Part shown: piece by piece, positions 36,225 to 45,658 of the stretch
Numbering within the stretch: position 1 is the stretch's first letter
Layout: each line of letters opens with the position of its first letter
Source of the DNA: Gryllotalpicola ginsengisoli DSM 22003
GTDB taxonomy: Bacteria; Actinomycetota; Actinomycetes; Actinomycetales; Microbacteriaceae
Assembly (NCBI RefSeq): GCF_000419445.1
Contig: NZ_AULK01000002.1
Span: forward strand, 372,001 to 436,000
Length of the DNA: 64,000 nt
Direction: 5' to 3'
Translations under genes and position numbers: made by a program
Notes under the pieces: generated by a model
What the model was told of the DNA's origin: nothing
The model's input: only the letters and a program-made list of their open reading frames with translations
Database searches by the model: none

Positions 36225-36707
36225 CTAGCGGAGGTCCTTGCGGTACCAGGTCGTCGCGTTCGGGTTGTCGTTGTACGCGGGGATCGGCGAATAGCCGCTG
36301 GAGGCATACAGTCCGTTCGCCGCGGTCAGGCTCGCGTTGGTGTCGAGCACGAGCGTCTGCGCGCCCCGGGCGGCGGCCCGTCCCTCCAGCTCGGCGAGCA
36401 GGCGCCGGCCGGCCCCGGAGCCGCGAGCCGTCTCTCGCACCCAGAGGTGCTTCACCTCCCAGACGCTGCGGGCGGGCGCGCCGAGCACTTCGTCCGCGAG
36501 GCGCCGCACGGCGCCGCATCCGATCGCCCGGCCGTGGTCGTCGGTCAGCAGCAGGAACTCGCCGTCCGGCGGGGTGAAGGCGTCGTCCGCCGGCATGGCG
36601 ACGACGTAGCCGCCGGGGGAGGGGAAGGTGGCGGCGCGGTAGCCGAAGTACTCGGTGAGCAGCTCGCGGGCACGGGGGTCGGTCACGGGCACGGACTCGA
36701 AGGGCAC
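36225..36707 (-). CDS. GNAT family N-acetyltransferase
   Basis: A 160-residue acetyl-CoA-dependent acyltransferase. The acetyl-CoA loop is ARGSGAGRRLLAELE (Q/RxxGxG/A type), preceded by the WEVKHLWVRE strand and followed by LVLDTNASLTAANGLYASSGY. The substrate amine is unknown. The GTG start lies 6 bases after TAATCT (36719-36714, minus strand), and this hexamer overlaps the -10 of dapB on the other strand. Confidence 0.9.
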   Translation of the reverse strand: MPFESVPVTDPRARELLTEYFGYRAATFPSPGGYVVAMPADDAFTPPDGEFLLLTDDHGRAIGCGAVRRLADEVLGAPARSVWEVKHLWVRETARGSGAGRRLLAELEGRAAARGAQTLVLDTNASLTAANGLYASSGYSPIPAYNDNPNATTWYRKDLR

Positions 36708-36713
36708 GCTCCC

Positions 36714-36723
36714 AGATTAGGCT
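36714..36723. promoter_or_regulatory. Overlapping divergent -10 elements between the GNAT gene and dapB
   Basis: Minus-strand TAATCT (36719-36714) stands 6 bases before the GTG of the GNAT gene. Plus-strand TAGGCT (36718-36723) stands 7 bases before the ATG of dapB. The two hexamers share two base pairs, so the two promoters cannot be occupied at once. Confidence 0.55.
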
Positions 36724-36730
36724 GACCGTC

Positions 36731-37489
36731 ATGAGCATTCGGGTGGCCGTGGTGGGCGCGACCGGGCGGCTGGGTTCGGCGGCGACCGCGCTGCTGGAGC
36801 GCACGGAGGGCTACGAGGTGGTGGCGCGGCTCGACTCCACGAGCTCTCCGGAGGACATGCTCGGCGCGCCCGAGGCTCCGAGCGACGTGGTGCTGGACGT
36901 CTCGCTGCCGCAGGTGAGCCCGGGCGTCGTCGAGTTCGCGATCACGCACGGCCGCAACGTCGTCGTCGGCACCTCCGGCTGGTCGGCGGAGCGGCTCGCG
37001 GGCCTGCGCACCCTGCTCGCGCGGCACCCGGAGCGCGGGGCGATCGTGGTGCCGAACTTCGCCCTCGGCTCGGCCCTCGGCACCGCCTTCGCCGCCGCGG
37101 CGAGCCGCTTCTTCGACGCGATCGAGATCATCGAGGCGCACGGGCCCGGCAAGATCGACTCGCCGTCGGGCACGGCGGTGCGCACCGCCGAGCTCATCCA
37201 GGCCGCCCGCGGCGAGCTCGGCCCTGTGCAGGCCCCGCACGTCGATCAGCGGGCCCGCGGGCAGCAGGTCGGTTCGGTGCCGATCCACAGCCTGCGCCTG
37301 CCCGGCATCTCGGCCAAGCAGGACGTCGTGCTCGGCGGCGAAGGAGAGACGCTGACCATCACGCACAGCGTGCTCGGCCCGGCCGCCTATTCGTCGGGCA
37401 TCCTGCTCGCAGTGCGCAAGGGCGTGGACCAGCTGGGCCTCGCCGTCGGGCTCGACGCGCTCATCGACCTGGGGATCACGACGCCGTGA
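36731..37489 (+). CDS. dapB: 4-hydroxy-tetrahydrodipicolinate reductase
   Basis: Reduces the DapA product to tetrahydrodipicolinate with NAD(P)H in lysine/diaminopimelate synthesis. The 252-residue protein has the Rossmann loop VVGATGRLG (around residues 7-15), VVGTSGWS, the catalytic HGPGKIDSPSGTA segment (His and Lys) and the C-terminal LAVRKGVDQLGLAVGLDALI tail. The stop overlaps the next gene by 4 bases. dapA lies 2.5 kb downstream and dapF 13 kb further. Confidence 0.95.
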   Translation: MSIRVAVVGATGRLGSAATALLERTEGYEVVARLDSTSSPEDMLGAPEAPSDVVLDVSLPQVSPGVVEFAITHGRNVVVGTSGWSAERLAGLRTLLARHPERGAIVVPNFALGSALGTAFAAAASRFFDAIEIIEAHGPGKIDSPSGTAVRTAELIQAARGELGPVQAPHVDQRARGQQVGSVPIHSLRLPGISAKQDVVLGGEGETLTITHSVLGPAAYSSGILLAVRKGVDQLGLAVGLDALIDLGITTP

Positions 37490-37923
37490 AGAACCGGTTC
37501 GCGGCGCTCCTGATGGCGGCGCTGCTGCTGATGTACATCGTGCTCGCCGGGCAGCGCGCGGTGCTGCTGTTGTCGTCGGGCTCGGTCTGGGGCGTCATCG
37601 GCGGGCTTGCGCTCCTCGTCTTCCCGCTCATCGCCCTGTGGGCGCTGTGGCGGGAGCTGCTCTTCGGCTGGCGCACCGAGCAGCTGGTGCGGCGGCTCGA
37701 CGCCGAGGGAGGGCTTCCCGTGGAGCCGGCGACCGACTCGCGCCAGGCGGCGCGCGCCGCCGCCGACGCCGAATTCCCCCGGTTCAAGGCCGACGTCGAG
37801 GCCGATCCCGCCAGCTGGCGCGCGTGGTTCCGGCTGGGCCTCGCCTACGACGCCTCCGGCGACCGCCGCCGGGCCCGCTGGGCGTTGCGCGAGGCCATCC
37901 GGCTGTCGCGCGCGTCGGGCTGA
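37486..37923 (+). CDS. Membrane-anchored TPR-like protein, 145 residues
   Basis: Two N-terminal membrane helices (LLMAALLLMYIVLAG and VIGGLALLVFPLIALWALW) are followed by a cytosolic part ending in a single TPR-like repeat (ASWRAWFRLGLAYDASGDRRRARWALREAIRL). TPR units mediate protein contacts; the partner is unknown. The GTG start overlaps the dapB stop. Similar small proteins follow dapB in related genomes as far as I recall. No enzymatic motif is present. Confidence 0.8.
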   Translation: MKNRFAALLMAALLLMYIVLAGQRAVLLLSSGSVWGVIGGLALLVFPLIALWALWRELLFGWRTEQLVRRLDAEGGLPVEPATDSRQAARAAADAEFPRFKADVEADPASWRAWFRLGLAYDASGDRRRARWALREAIRLSRASG

Positions 37924-37946
37924 GGGACGGCCGCTACTCTGCTGAG

Positions 37947-38483
37947 GTGAGCCTCAGCCCGGATGCATCCGTCGTCGACCGCCTGATCGTCCAGGTCCCC
38001 GACTTCCCCCAGCCCGGCGTCGTCTTCCGCGACCTGACTCCCGTGTTCGCCGACGCGGCCGCGCTCACCGCCCTGGCACGCGGGCTGGTGGCGCCGTTCG
38101 AGGGGCGGTTCGACCACCTCGGCGGTCTCGAGGCCCGCGGCTTCCTCATCGCCGGCGCCGCCTCGGTGCTGAGCGGCGCCGGGGTGCTGAGCGTGCGCAA
38201 GGCGGGCAAGCTGCCCCGGGCCGTGCTCACCCAGGAGTACGCGCTCGAGTACGGCACCGCGGCGCTCGAGGTGCACGTCGACCAGCTGCCGCCCGGCAGC
38301 CGCGTGCTGATCGTCGACGATGTGCTCGCCACGGGCGGCACGGCGCTCGCCGCGGTCAACCTGATCGAACGGGCGGGTTGGCACGTCGTGGGTGTCGCCG
38401 TCGCGCTCGAACTCGACGGGCTGGGCGGCCGGGCCGCGCTCGAGGCGCGCGGCGTCGAGACGTTCGCGCTGCTCACGTACTGA
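37947..38483 (+). CDS. apt: Adenine phosphoribosyltransferase
   Basis: Salvages adenine to AMP using PRPP. The 178-residue protein has DFPQPGVVFRDLTPV, the GLEARGFLIAGA segment, RKAGKLPRAV and the PRPP-binding loop VLIVDDVLATGGTA. The GTG start lies 6 bases after TACTCT (37935-37940), so a leaderless mRNA is likely; the upstream open frame is antisense-like and unrelated. In the cell it balances the uracil uptake seen elsewhere in the window only in a general sense, with no operon link. Confidence 0.95.
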   Translation: MSLSPDASVVDRLIVQVPDFPQPGVVFRDLTPVFADAAALTALARGLVAPFEGRFDHLGGLEARGFLIAGAASVLSGAGVLSVRKAGKLPRAVLTQEYALEYGTAALEVHVDQLPPGSRVLIVDDVLATGGTALAAVNLIERAGWHVVGVAVALELDGLGGRAALEARGVETFALLTY

Positions 38484-38507
38484 GACGCGGCCCGGCCGAC
38501 GGATGCC

Positions 38508-38936
38508 TCAGGCCAGCGTGGCCTCGAGGGTGATCGGGATCCCGGCCAGCGCCTTCGACACCGGGCAGCCGGCCTTCGCGGCTTCGGCGATCTTCTGGAA
38601 CTCCTCCTCCGAGATGCCGGGCACCTCGGCGTTGACGAGCAGGTGGCTGCCGGTGATGCCGCCCTGCGAGATGTCGAAGCTGACCGCCGCGGTGGTCGAC
38701 ACGCTCACCGGCGGGTGGCCGGCCGAGGCGAGCTCGTTCGAGAAGGCCATCGAGAAGCAGGCGGCGTGCGCCGCTCCGAGCAGCTCCTCGGGGGTGGAGA
38801 CCCCGGCCTCTCCCTCCGAGCGCGCCTTCCAGTTGTAGGCGAAGGTGGCGAGCTTCGACGAGTCGAGCGTGATGTTGCCGCTGCCCGAGGCGAGGTCGCC
38901 GTTCCAGACCGCGGATGCTTCGCTGGTGAGTGCCAT
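38508..38936 (-). CDS. OsmC family peroxiredoxin
   Basis: A 142-residue OsmC/Ohr-superfamily thiol peroxidase that reduces organic hydroperoxides. The reactive and resolving cysteines are Cys60 (HAACFSM) and Cys124 (AGCPVSKAL). The SxxNW (FAYNWKARSEGEAG) start fits OsmC rather than Ohr. AGGAGG sits 6 bases before the ATG, so unlike many neighbours it has a classic leader. DUF4395 and thioredoxin genes follow on the same strand upstream and may supply reducing power. Confidence 0.93.
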   Translation of the reverse strand: MALTSEASAVWNGDLASGSGNITLDSSKLATFAYNWKARSEGEAGVSTPEELLGAAHAACFSMAFSNELASAGHPPVSVSTTAAVSFDISQGGITGSHLLVNAEVPGISEEEFQKIAEAAKAGCPVSKALAGIPITLEATLA

Positions 38937-38990
38937 GTGGTTCCTCCTGACGATGGGTTCGTTCCGTCCTCACCCTAGGAGTACCCGCTG

Positions 38991-39479
38991 TTACGCGGCA
39001 GCCCCTCCCGAGCGGCCCAGCAGGCCCGAGCGCACGAGCAGCAGGTAGAGCTGGCAGCCCAGGCAGAAGCCGAACGCCGAATTGAGGAACGCGGCCACGA
39101 GGGCGAGCGCCGCGGCGATCGCCACGACGACCGGGAACAGGCCGCCGATCAGCACCCCGAGCCCGGTGATGACGAGTCCGACCAGCTGCGCGAAAGCAGG
39201 GGGCGCCGGGTCCTCGAGCTCGGCGGGGGCGGCCAGTCGCGGGCGCACGAAGCGCCGGTAGAGCCATCCGTACGGGTGGCGCTGCACGCCGGCCACGGCG
39301 CCCCAGGCGAACAGCACGGCGATCGCGAACAGCAGGATCCAGGCGGCGAGCTGCGCGCCGACGAGGGAGAGGAAGAGGTCGAGCGCGAGCAGCACGGCGG
39401 TGATGCCGGCCGAGAAGCGCGGGCCACGCGGGTCTATCCCGGCCCGGTCGGGCTTGGAGTGGGGATCAGGCTGCGACAT
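38991..39479 (-). CDS. DUF4395 family membrane protein
   Basis: A 162-residue protein with about four membrane helices and the family landmarks IDPRGPRFSAGITAVL and NSAFGFCLGCQLYL, including a CxxC inside the last helix region. DUF4395 proteins are usually encoded beside thioredoxin-like proteins, as here, and may belong to a membrane redox relay. The start overlaps the end of the thioredoxin gene by 14 bases, so translation is coupled. Confidence 0.87.
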   Translation of the reverse strand: MSQPDPHSKPDRAGIDPRGPRFSAGITAVLLALDLFLSLVGAQLAAWILLFAIAVLFAWGAVAGVQRHPYGWLYRRFVRPRLAAPAELEDPAPPAFAQLVGLVITGLGVLIGGLFPVVVAIAAALALVAAFLNSAFGFCLGCQLYLLLVRSGLLGRSGGAAA

Positions 39480-39924
39480 GGTCTTCTCCGTTCAGGATGT
39501 CGGCGACGGTCGCCTCGAGCTCCGTCGGGCGCGGCGGTCCGCCGATGCGGCCGCGAACCGCGCCGTCGGCGTCGAGCAGCAGCGTCGTCGGCGTCTGCAG
39601 CACCCGGAAGCGCTGGGCGAGCGCGGGGGAGCGGGTCAGGTCCACCTCGACGTGGGCCACCCCGGGAGTCCGCTCGGCGAGGGCGCCGAGCAGCCGGCGC
39701 GTGGCGGGGCAGAACGCGCAGTGCTCCGTCGAGAACTGCAGCAGGGTGGCGCGCTCTCCGAAGACGGCGTCGGCCGCGCCATCCGTCACGTCGGCCGGTG
39801 TCACCACCTGCGCCTGCGCGCGCGGGCCCGCGACACGGCCGGCACGCGCGCGCCAGAGCACCCCGGCGAGCGTGGCAAGGGCGAGCAGTGCGATCACGAA
39901 CACAGCGGCGGAGGTGGGGTCCAT
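39466..39924 (-). CDS. Membrane-anchored thioredoxin family protein
   Basis: A 152-residue protein: an N-terminal helix (AVFVIALLALATLAGVLW), a linker, then a thioredoxin fold. The active site is CAFC (Cys69/Cys72) in FSTEHCAFCPATRR, and the cis-Pro loop is LQTPTTLLLD. The anchor suggests the domain faces one side of the membrane and works with the coupled DUF4395 protein. The ATG at 39924 lacks a strong ribosome site. Further upstream the frame is antisense to dapA. Confidence 0.85.
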   Translation of the reverse strand: MDPTSAAVFVIALLALATLAGVLWRARAGRVAGPRAQAQVVTPADVTDGAADAVFGERATLLQFSTEHCAFCPATRRLLGALAERTPGVAHVEVDLTRSPALAQRFRVLQTPTTLLLDADGAVRGRIGGPPRPTELEATVADILNGEDHVAA

Positions 39925-40020
39925 CGCGATCCAGGGTAGGTCGCATGCCGCGCCCGCGCAGCGCGGTGACGAACCGTTACGCGGTCGCCTGCCGGGCCGG
40001 CGGCCAGGTAGCCTGAGGGC

Positions 40021-41001
40021 ATGTCCCACGCGCCCGACAACCCGTTCGGCCAGGTGCTCGTCGCCCTGGTCACGCCCATGACTCCGGATGGCGAGGTCGA
40101 CTGGGCCGGCGTGGAGAAGCACATCGACGACGTCATCACGAACGGCGCCGACGGCATCGTCGTCTCGGGCACGACGGGTGAGACGTCGACGCTGACGGAT
40201 GCGGAGAAGCTGCGGCTCATCGAGGTGGCCAAGAGCGTCTCGGCCGGCCGGGCCAAGATCATCCAGGCGGGCGGCTCGAACGAGACGGCGCACGCGATCC
40301 AGCTCTACAAGAAGAGCGAGCAGATCGGCATCGACGGCATCATGGTCGTCACCCCGTACTACAACAAGCCGACCCAGTCCGGCATCCTGACCCACTTCCG
40401 GCTGATCGCCGACTCGACCGACCTGCCGGTCATCCTCTACGACATCCCGGGGCGCACCGGGGTGCCCATCAAGTACGAGACGCTGCTGCGCGCCGCGAAG
40501 CACCCGAACATCCGCGCCGTGAAGGACGCGAAGGGCGACTTCGCCGAGGTCAGCCGCGTGCTCAACAACACCGACCTGCTGTACTTCTCCGGCGACGACG
40601 CCAACGTGCTGCCGCACCTCGCCATCGGCGCGAGCGGCCTGATCGGGGTGACGGCGAACATCACCTCGCGGCCGTACCGCACCATCGTCGACGCCGTGAA
40701 CCGCGGCGACCTGAAGACCGCCACCGAGCAGCACAAGAAGCTCGAGCCGCTGGTGCGCGCCGTCATGACGCACATCCCGGGCACGGTGTCGGCGAAGTAC
40801 ATCCTGCACGGCCTCGGCCGCATCGGCAGCCCGCGGGTGCGCCTTCCGCTCGTCGGCCCGGAGGACTTCGAGGCCGCCATCATCGAGCAGGAGCTCGACC
40901 TGGTGCGCGACGTCGACGGCGCGGACTTCTCCAACTTCCGCCCCGACCGCAACGCCGCCGCAGGCGGCGCGCTGCCGAAGGTCGCCGGCGCCACACGCTA
41001 A
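40021..41001 (+). CDS. dapA: 4-hydroxy-tetrahydrodipicolinate synthase
   Basis: Condenses pyruvate with aspartate semialdehyde, the first committed step to lysine and diaminopimelate. The 326-residue TIM-barrel protein has GTTGETSTL (pyruvate site), VTPYYNKP, Tyr140 in ILYDIPGRT and the Schiff-base Lys168 in RAVKDAKGD. TAGCCT (40009-40014) lies 6 bases before the ATG, which supports a leaderless mRNA. The RNase J gene follows 54 bases later. Confidence 0.96.
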   Translation: MSHAPDNPFGQVLVALVTPMTPDGEVDWAGVEKHIDDVITNGADGIVVSGTTGETSTLTDAEKLRLIEVAKSVSAGRAKIIQAGGSNETAHAIQLYKKSEQIGIDGIMVVTPYYNKPTQSGILTHFRLIADSTDLPVILYDIPGRTGVPIKYETLLRAAKHPNIRAVKDAKGDFAEVSRVLNNTDLLYFSGDDANVLPHLAIGASGLIGVTANITSRPYRTIVDAVNRGDLKTATEQHKKLEPLVRAVMTHIPGTVSAKYILHGLGRIGSPRVRLPLVGPEDFEAAIIEQELDLVRDVDGADFSNFRPDRNAAAGGALPKVAGATR

Positions 41002-41018
41002 GCGGGGCCGATCCCCGC
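41002..41018 (+). other. Short hairpin between dapA and rnj
   Basis: A 6-bp perfect stem, GCGGGG and CCCCGC, closes a CCGAT loop directly after the dapA stop. There is no T-run, so it may protect a 3' end or attenuate weakly rather than terminate. Confidence 0.4.
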
Positions 41019-41055
41019 ATCATCCGATCGGAACCCAACAGAACATCGAGGAGAC

Positions 41056-42732
41056 ATGGCAGAAGCCGTCTTTGATCCGCCCGCACTCCAGCCCGGCACG
41101 CTCCGCGTGTTCCCCACCGGCGGCCTCGGTGAGGTCGGTCGCAACATGACCGTGTACGAGATCGACGGGAAGATCCTCATCGTCGACTGCGGCGTGCTCT
41201 TCCCCGACCCCGACCAGCTCGGCGTCGACCTGATCCTGCCCGACTTCGGCCCCATCCGCGACCGGCTCGACGACGTCGTCGGCGTCGTGCTCACGCACGG
41301 GCACGAGGACCACATCGGGGCGGTGCCCTACCTGCTCAAGCTGCGCCAGGACATCCCGCTGATCGGCTCCGGGCTCACCCTCGCGCTCGTGGAGGCGAAG
41401 CTCAAGGAGCACCGCATCAAGCCCTACACGCTGCTGGTGAAGGAGGGCCAGGTCGAGAAGCTCGGCCCGTTCACGCTCGAGTTCATCGCGGTGAACCACT
41501 CCATCCCCGACGCGCTGGCGGTCGCGATCACGACCTGGGCGGGCGTCGTGCTGCACACCGGCGACTTCAAGATGGACCAGCTGCCGCTCGACGGGCGGCT
41601 CACCGACCTGCGCGCCTTCGCGCGGCTCGGCGAGAACGGCGTCGACCTGTTCCTGCCCGACTCCACCAACGCCGACGTGCCCGGGTTCACCCCCATCGAG
41701 CGCGAGATCGGGCCGGTGCTCGACAACATCATCGGCCGCGCCCCGCGCCGCGTCGTCGTCGCGAGCTTCTCGAGCCACGTGCACCGCGTGCAGCAGGTGC
41801 TCGACGCCGCCGCCGCGCACGGCCGCCGCGTGGCGCTGCTCGGCCGCTCCATGGTGCGCAACATGGGCATCGCCGCCGAGCTCGGCTACCTCAAGGTGCC
41901 GGACAACGTGCTGATCGACTACAAGAAGGCCGCCGACCTGCCCGACGACAAGATCGTCTACATGTCCACCGGGTCGCAGGGCGAGCCGATGGCGGTGCTC
42001 TCCCGCATGGCCAACCTCGATCACCAGATCGAGCTGGGGGAGGGCGACACCGTGATCCTCGCCTCGAGCCTCATCCCGGGCAACGAGAACTCCGTGTACC
42101 GGGTCATCGACGGCCTCACCAAGCTCGGCGCCACGGTCGTGCACAAGGGCAATGCGAAGGTCCACGTGTCCGGCCACGCGGCGGCGGGCGAGCTGCTGTA
42201 CTGCTACAACATCCTGAAGCCCAAGCACGTGATGCCCGTGCATGGCGAGTACCGCCACCTCACCGCCAGCGCGAAGCTCGCGCAGTCCACCGGCGTTCCG
42301 CCCGAGAACACGATCATCGGCGAGAACGGCACCGTGGTCGACCTCACCGAGGGCGTCGCCCGGGTGGTCGGCCAGCTCGACATCGGCTTCGTCTACGTCG
42401 ACGGGTCGAGCGTGGGCGAGATCACCGACGCCGACCTGAAGGACCGCCGCATCCTCGGCGAGGAGGGCTTCATCTCCGTCATCGTCGTCGTCGAGGCGGC
42501 GACCGGAAAGATCACCGCCGGCCCGGAGATCCACGCCCGCGGCTTCGCCGAGGACGACAAGGTCTTCGACGCGGTGAAACCGAAGATCGCGGATGCGCTG
42601 AAGGAGGCCGCCCGCAACGGCGTGCGCGACAACCACGCGCTCACCCAGACCGTGCGCCGCACCGTCGGGCGCTGGGTGAACACGAGCTACCGCCGCCGGC
42701 CGATGATCGTGCCGCTCGTCATCGAGGCGTAG
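41056..42732 (+). CDS. rnj: Ribonuclease J
   Basis: A 558-residue metallo-beta-lactamase/beta-CASP nuclease with endonuclease and 5'-3' exonuclease activity in rRNA and mRNA maturation. The zinc motif HGHEDHIG is at residues 81-88, followed by LHTGDFKMD and the beta-CASP blocks (ASFSSHVHRVQQV, STGSQGEPMA, GHAAAGE, PVHGEYRHL). A C-terminal oligomerisation domain ends RRRPMIVPLVIEA. AGGAGA precedes the ATG. It follows dapA as in many Actinobacteria and ends in a strong terminator. Confidence 0.96.
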   Translation: MAEAVFDPPALQPGTLRVFPTGGLGEVGRNMTVYEIDGKILIVDCGVLFPDPDQLGVDLILPDFGPIRDRLDDVVGVVLTHGHEDHIGAVPYLLKLRQDIPLIGSGLTLALVEAKLKEHRIKPYTLLVKEGQVEKLGPFTLEFIAVNHSIPDALAVAITTWAGVVLHTGDFKMDQLPLDGRLTDLRAFARLGENGVDLFLPDSTNADVPGFTPIEREIGPVLDNIIGRAPRRVVVASFSSHVHRVQQVLDAAAAHGRRVALLGRSMVRNMGIAAELGYLKVPDNVLIDYKKAADLPDDKIVYMSTGSQGEPMAVLSRMANLDHQIELGEGDTVILASSLIPGNENSVYRVIDGLTKLGATVVHKGNAKVHVSGHAAAGELLYCYNILKPKHVMPVHGEYRHLTASAKLAQSTGVPPENTIIGENGTVVDLTEGVARVVGQLDIGFVYVDGSSVGEITDADLKDRRILGEEGFISVIVVVEAATGKITAGPEIHARGFAEDDKVFDAVKPKIADALKEAARNGVRDNHALTQTVRRTVGRWVNTSYRRRPMIVPLVIEA

Positions 42733-42741
42733 CAGGAGAGA

Positions 42742-42772
42742 GCGGATGCCCCGGCCGGGGCATCCGCTTTTC
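42742..42772 (+). terminator. Intrinsic terminator after rnj
   Basis: A perfect 26-base palindrome (42742-42767) with stem GCGGATGCCCCGG is followed by TTTT and TCTC. It isolates rnj from ftsK. Confidence 0.9.
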
Positions 42773-42843
42773 TCATGCCCCGCTCACAGACTCTCCGCGC
42801 CCGTTGCCGTCCGACGTCGCACCCCTCGGCTACGGTCGGATCC

Positions 42844-45630
42844 ATGGCCACGAGTACCAAGTCGTCTTCGCGCGCCCGCGGGGCGGGCGGCGGCTCGCGC
42901 GCTCAGTCGTCGCGGCAGAAGACCGCCCCCACCAAGAAGCTGCCGGCGAGCCAGGCGGTGACGATGGAGCACAGCGAGGCCGGCGCCCTGGTCAAGGCGT
43001 GGCTCGGGCTCGCGCACCTCGTGGGCGGTGCGGCGCGCGCCCTCGGCCCCGAGACCCTCGCCAAAGAGGAGCGCCGCGACGGCGGCCCCTTCTTCATCGT
43101 GCTGCTCGCCGTGGCCGGGGCGGTCGTCGAGTGGTTCTTCATCAACGCGGGCTGGGCTCGCACCCTCGACGCGTGGACCTTCGGCGGCCTGTTCGGCCGG
43201 GTGGCCTTCGCGCTGCCCGTCATCATGCTGCTGTTCGCGGTCTGGCTGTTCCGCCACCCCTCGTCGGTGCACGACAACACCCGCATCGGCATCGGCCTCG
43301 CGATCGCGCTGATCTCGATCTCCGGCCTCTGCCATATCTTCTCCTCGCGGCCCGAGCCGGTCGACGGCATGCCCGTGCTCGCCCAGGCGGGCGGCGTGAT
43401 CGGATGGATGGTGGGGGCGTCCCTCACCTTCCTGATCACCCCCTACGGCGCCTCGGGCGTGATGATCCTGCTCGCCGCGCTGAGCGTGCTCATCATCACC
43501 AAGACGCCGCCCAACCGCATCGGCGCCCGGCTCCGCGAGCTGTACGCCTACCTGTTCGGCGCACCGGTGGCGTCGGAGGAGGAACGTCAGGCGGCGAAGG
43601 CCGCCAAGGCCGAGCGCACCGTGCAGGCCGAGCTCGACGGGATCGACGAGGAGTCCTCGCCGAGTTCGCTGCCCTGGTGGCGCCGCAACAAGTCGGGCAG
43701 GGAAGAGGATCCCGACTTCGACCACTCGGCCGACTCCATCACCGAGGTGCTCGGCGAGGGCGCAGGCAAGGGCGGCTTCACGTCGGCGCTGGAGGGCACG
43801 CCGGAGCCCGCGGCCGAGCCGGGCGGCATCGACGTGTTCGACGAACTCACCAAGGCAGAGGAGGCCGTCAAGCGATACACCGGCGAGGTGGCACCGAGCC
43901 GTGCGGGCGGTCTGCGCAGCGACAACATGACCGAGGTCATCCCGGTCGATGACAAGCTGCCGCTGGTGGGGGAGTCCGGAGAGCCGGCGCCCGCGATCGC
44001 GAAGGCCGACGAGCGGCCTGCCCACCCGTATGTGCTGCCGTCGGCCAACACGCTGTCCGCCGGTCCGCCGCCGAAGACCCGGTCGGCCGCGAACGACGAG
44101 GTCGTGCGCGCGATCACGGGCGTGCTCGAGCAGTTCGGCGTCGACGCCAAGGTCACCGGCTTCTCCCGCGGACCGACGGTCACGCAGTACGAGATCGAGC
44201 TCGGTCCCGGCGTCAAGGTGGAGCGGGTCACCGCCCTGTCGAAGAACCTCTCCTACGCGGTCGCCAGCAACGAGGTGCGCATCCTGTCGCCGATCCCCGG
44301 CAAGAGCGCGATCGGCATCGAGATCCCCAACTCGGACCGCGAGACGGTCTCCCTCGGCGACGTGCTGCGCTCCGCGGCGGCCACCGGCAGCAAGCATCCG
44401 ATGACCATCGGCGTCGGCAAAGACGTCGGCGGCGGCTACGTCGTCGCCAACCTGGCGAAGATGCCCCACCTGCTCGTGGCCGGGTCCACCGGCTCCGGCA
44501 AGTCGAGCTTCGTGAACTCGATGATCACCTCGCTGCTGATGCGGGCGAAGCCCTCCGAGGTGCGCATGGTGCTCATCGACCCGAAGCGCGTCGAGCTGAC
44601 CATCTACGGCGGCGTCCCGCACCTGATCACGCCCATCATCACGAACCCCAAGAAGGCGGCCGAGGCGCTGCAGTGGGTCGTGAAGGAGATGGACATGCGG
44701 TACGACGACCTGGCGTCGTTCGGCTTCCGCCACATCGACGACTTCAACAAGGCGGTCATCAACGGCGAGATCCAGCTGCCGGAAGGCAGCGAGCGCAAGC
44801 TCAAGCCGTACCCGTACCTGCTGGTCGTGGTCGACGAGCTGGCCGACCTGATGATGGTCGCGCCGCGCGACGTCGAGGACTCGATCGTGCGCATCACGCA
44901 GCTCGCCCGCGCATCGGGCATCCACCTCGTCCTCGCGACCCAGCGCCCCTCCGTCGACGTGGTGACGGGTCTCATCAAGGCCAACGTGCCCAGCCGTCTC
45001 GCCTTCGCGGTCACGAGCGTCACCGACTCGCGCGTCATCCTCGACCAGCCGGGCGCCGACAAGCTGATCGGCCAGGGCGACGCGCTATTCCTGCCGATGG
45101 GGGCAGGCAAGCCGATCCGTGTGCAGGGCGCCTGGGTCAACGAGTCCGAGATCCAGAAGGTCGTCGACCACGTCACGCGCCAGGCGCAGCCGGACTACCG
45201 GCCGGACGTGGTGCCCGCGGAGCAGAAGAAGCAGGTCGACTCCGACATCGGCGACGACCTCGAGCTGCTGCTCGCTGCCGCCGAGCTGGTGATCTCGAGC
45301 CAGTTCGGCTCGACCTCGATGCTGCAGCGCAAGCTGCGGGTCGGCTTCGCCAAGGCGGGGCGCCTGATGGACCTGCTCGAGTCGCGGGAGATCGTCGGGC
45401 CCTCGGAGGGCTCGAAGGCGCGCGACGTGCTCGTGCCGCCGGACCGGCTCGGCGAGGCGCTCGCCCGCATCCGCGGCGAGGACGTGGCGCCGGCGCCGGC
45501 CGCGCCGGCCCAGGCATCCGGTCACGGCGACCGCTACGGCACCGACGCGGTGGGGGCTCAGTACGACGGTCTGGAGGAGGTCGACGGCGGTTCCGACGAA
45601 GACGCGTGGGGCCTCACCGGCCGAGACTGA
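42844..45630 (+). CDS. ftsK: DNA translocase FtsK/SpoIIIE
   Basis: A 928-residue septal DNA pump that clears chromosome termini at division. Four or so N-terminal membrane helices (about residues 75-220) precede a low-complexity linker and the motor domain with Walker [10 protein letters not shown] near residue 550, Walker [14 protein letters not shown] and [14 protein letters not shown]-terminal gamma winged-helix ([22 protein letters not shown]) would read chromosome polarity sequences. TACGGT (42831-42836) lies 7 bases before the ATG, so the mRNA may be leaderless. pgsA follows 28 bases after the stop. Confidence 0.95.
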   Translation: MATSTKSSSRARGAGGGSRAQSSRQKTAPTKKLPASQAVTMEHSEAGALVKAWLGLAHLVGGAARALGPETLAKEERRDGGPFFIVLLAVAGAVVEWFFINAGWARTLDAWTFGGLFGRVAFALPVIMLLFAVWLFRHPSSVHDNTRIGIGLAIALISISGLCHIFSSRPEPVDGMPVLAQAGGVIGWMVGASLTFLITPYGASGVMILLAALSVLIITKTPPNRIGARLRELYAYLFGAPVASEEERQAAKAAKAERTVQAELDGIDEESSPSSLPWWRRNKSGREEDPDFDHSADSITEVLGEGAGKGGFTSALEGTPEPAAEPGGIDVFDELTKAEEAVKRYTGEVAPSRAGGLRSDNMTEVIPVDDKLPLVGESGEPAPAIAKADERPAHPYVLPSANTLSAGPPPKTRSAANDEVVRAITGVLEQFGVDAKVTGFSRGPTVTQYEIELGPGVKVERVTALSKNLSYAVASNEVRILSPIPGKSAIGIEIPNSDRETVSLGDVLRSAAATGSKHPMTIGVGKDVGGGYVVANLAKMPHLLVAGSTGSGKSSFVNSMITSLLMRAKPSEVRMVLIDPKRVELTIYGGVPHLITPIITNPKKAAEALQWVVKEMDMRYDDLASFGFRHIDDFNKAVINGEIQLPEGSERKLKPYPYLLVVVDELADLMMVAPRDVEDSIVRITQLARASGIHLVLATQRPSVDVVTGLIKANVPSRLAFAVTSVTDSRVILDQPGADKLIGQGDALFLPMGAGKPIRVQGAWVNESEIQKVVDHVTRQAQPDYRPDVVPAEQKKQVDSDIGDDLELLLAAAELVISSQFGSTSMLQRKLRVGFAKAGRLMDLLESREIVGPSEGSKARDVLVPPDRLGEALARIRGEDVAPAPAAPAQASGHGDRYGTDAVGAQYDGLEEVDGGSDEDAWGLTGRD

Positions 45631-45658
45631 TCGGCGACACCGGGCCTAGGCTGGAGCC

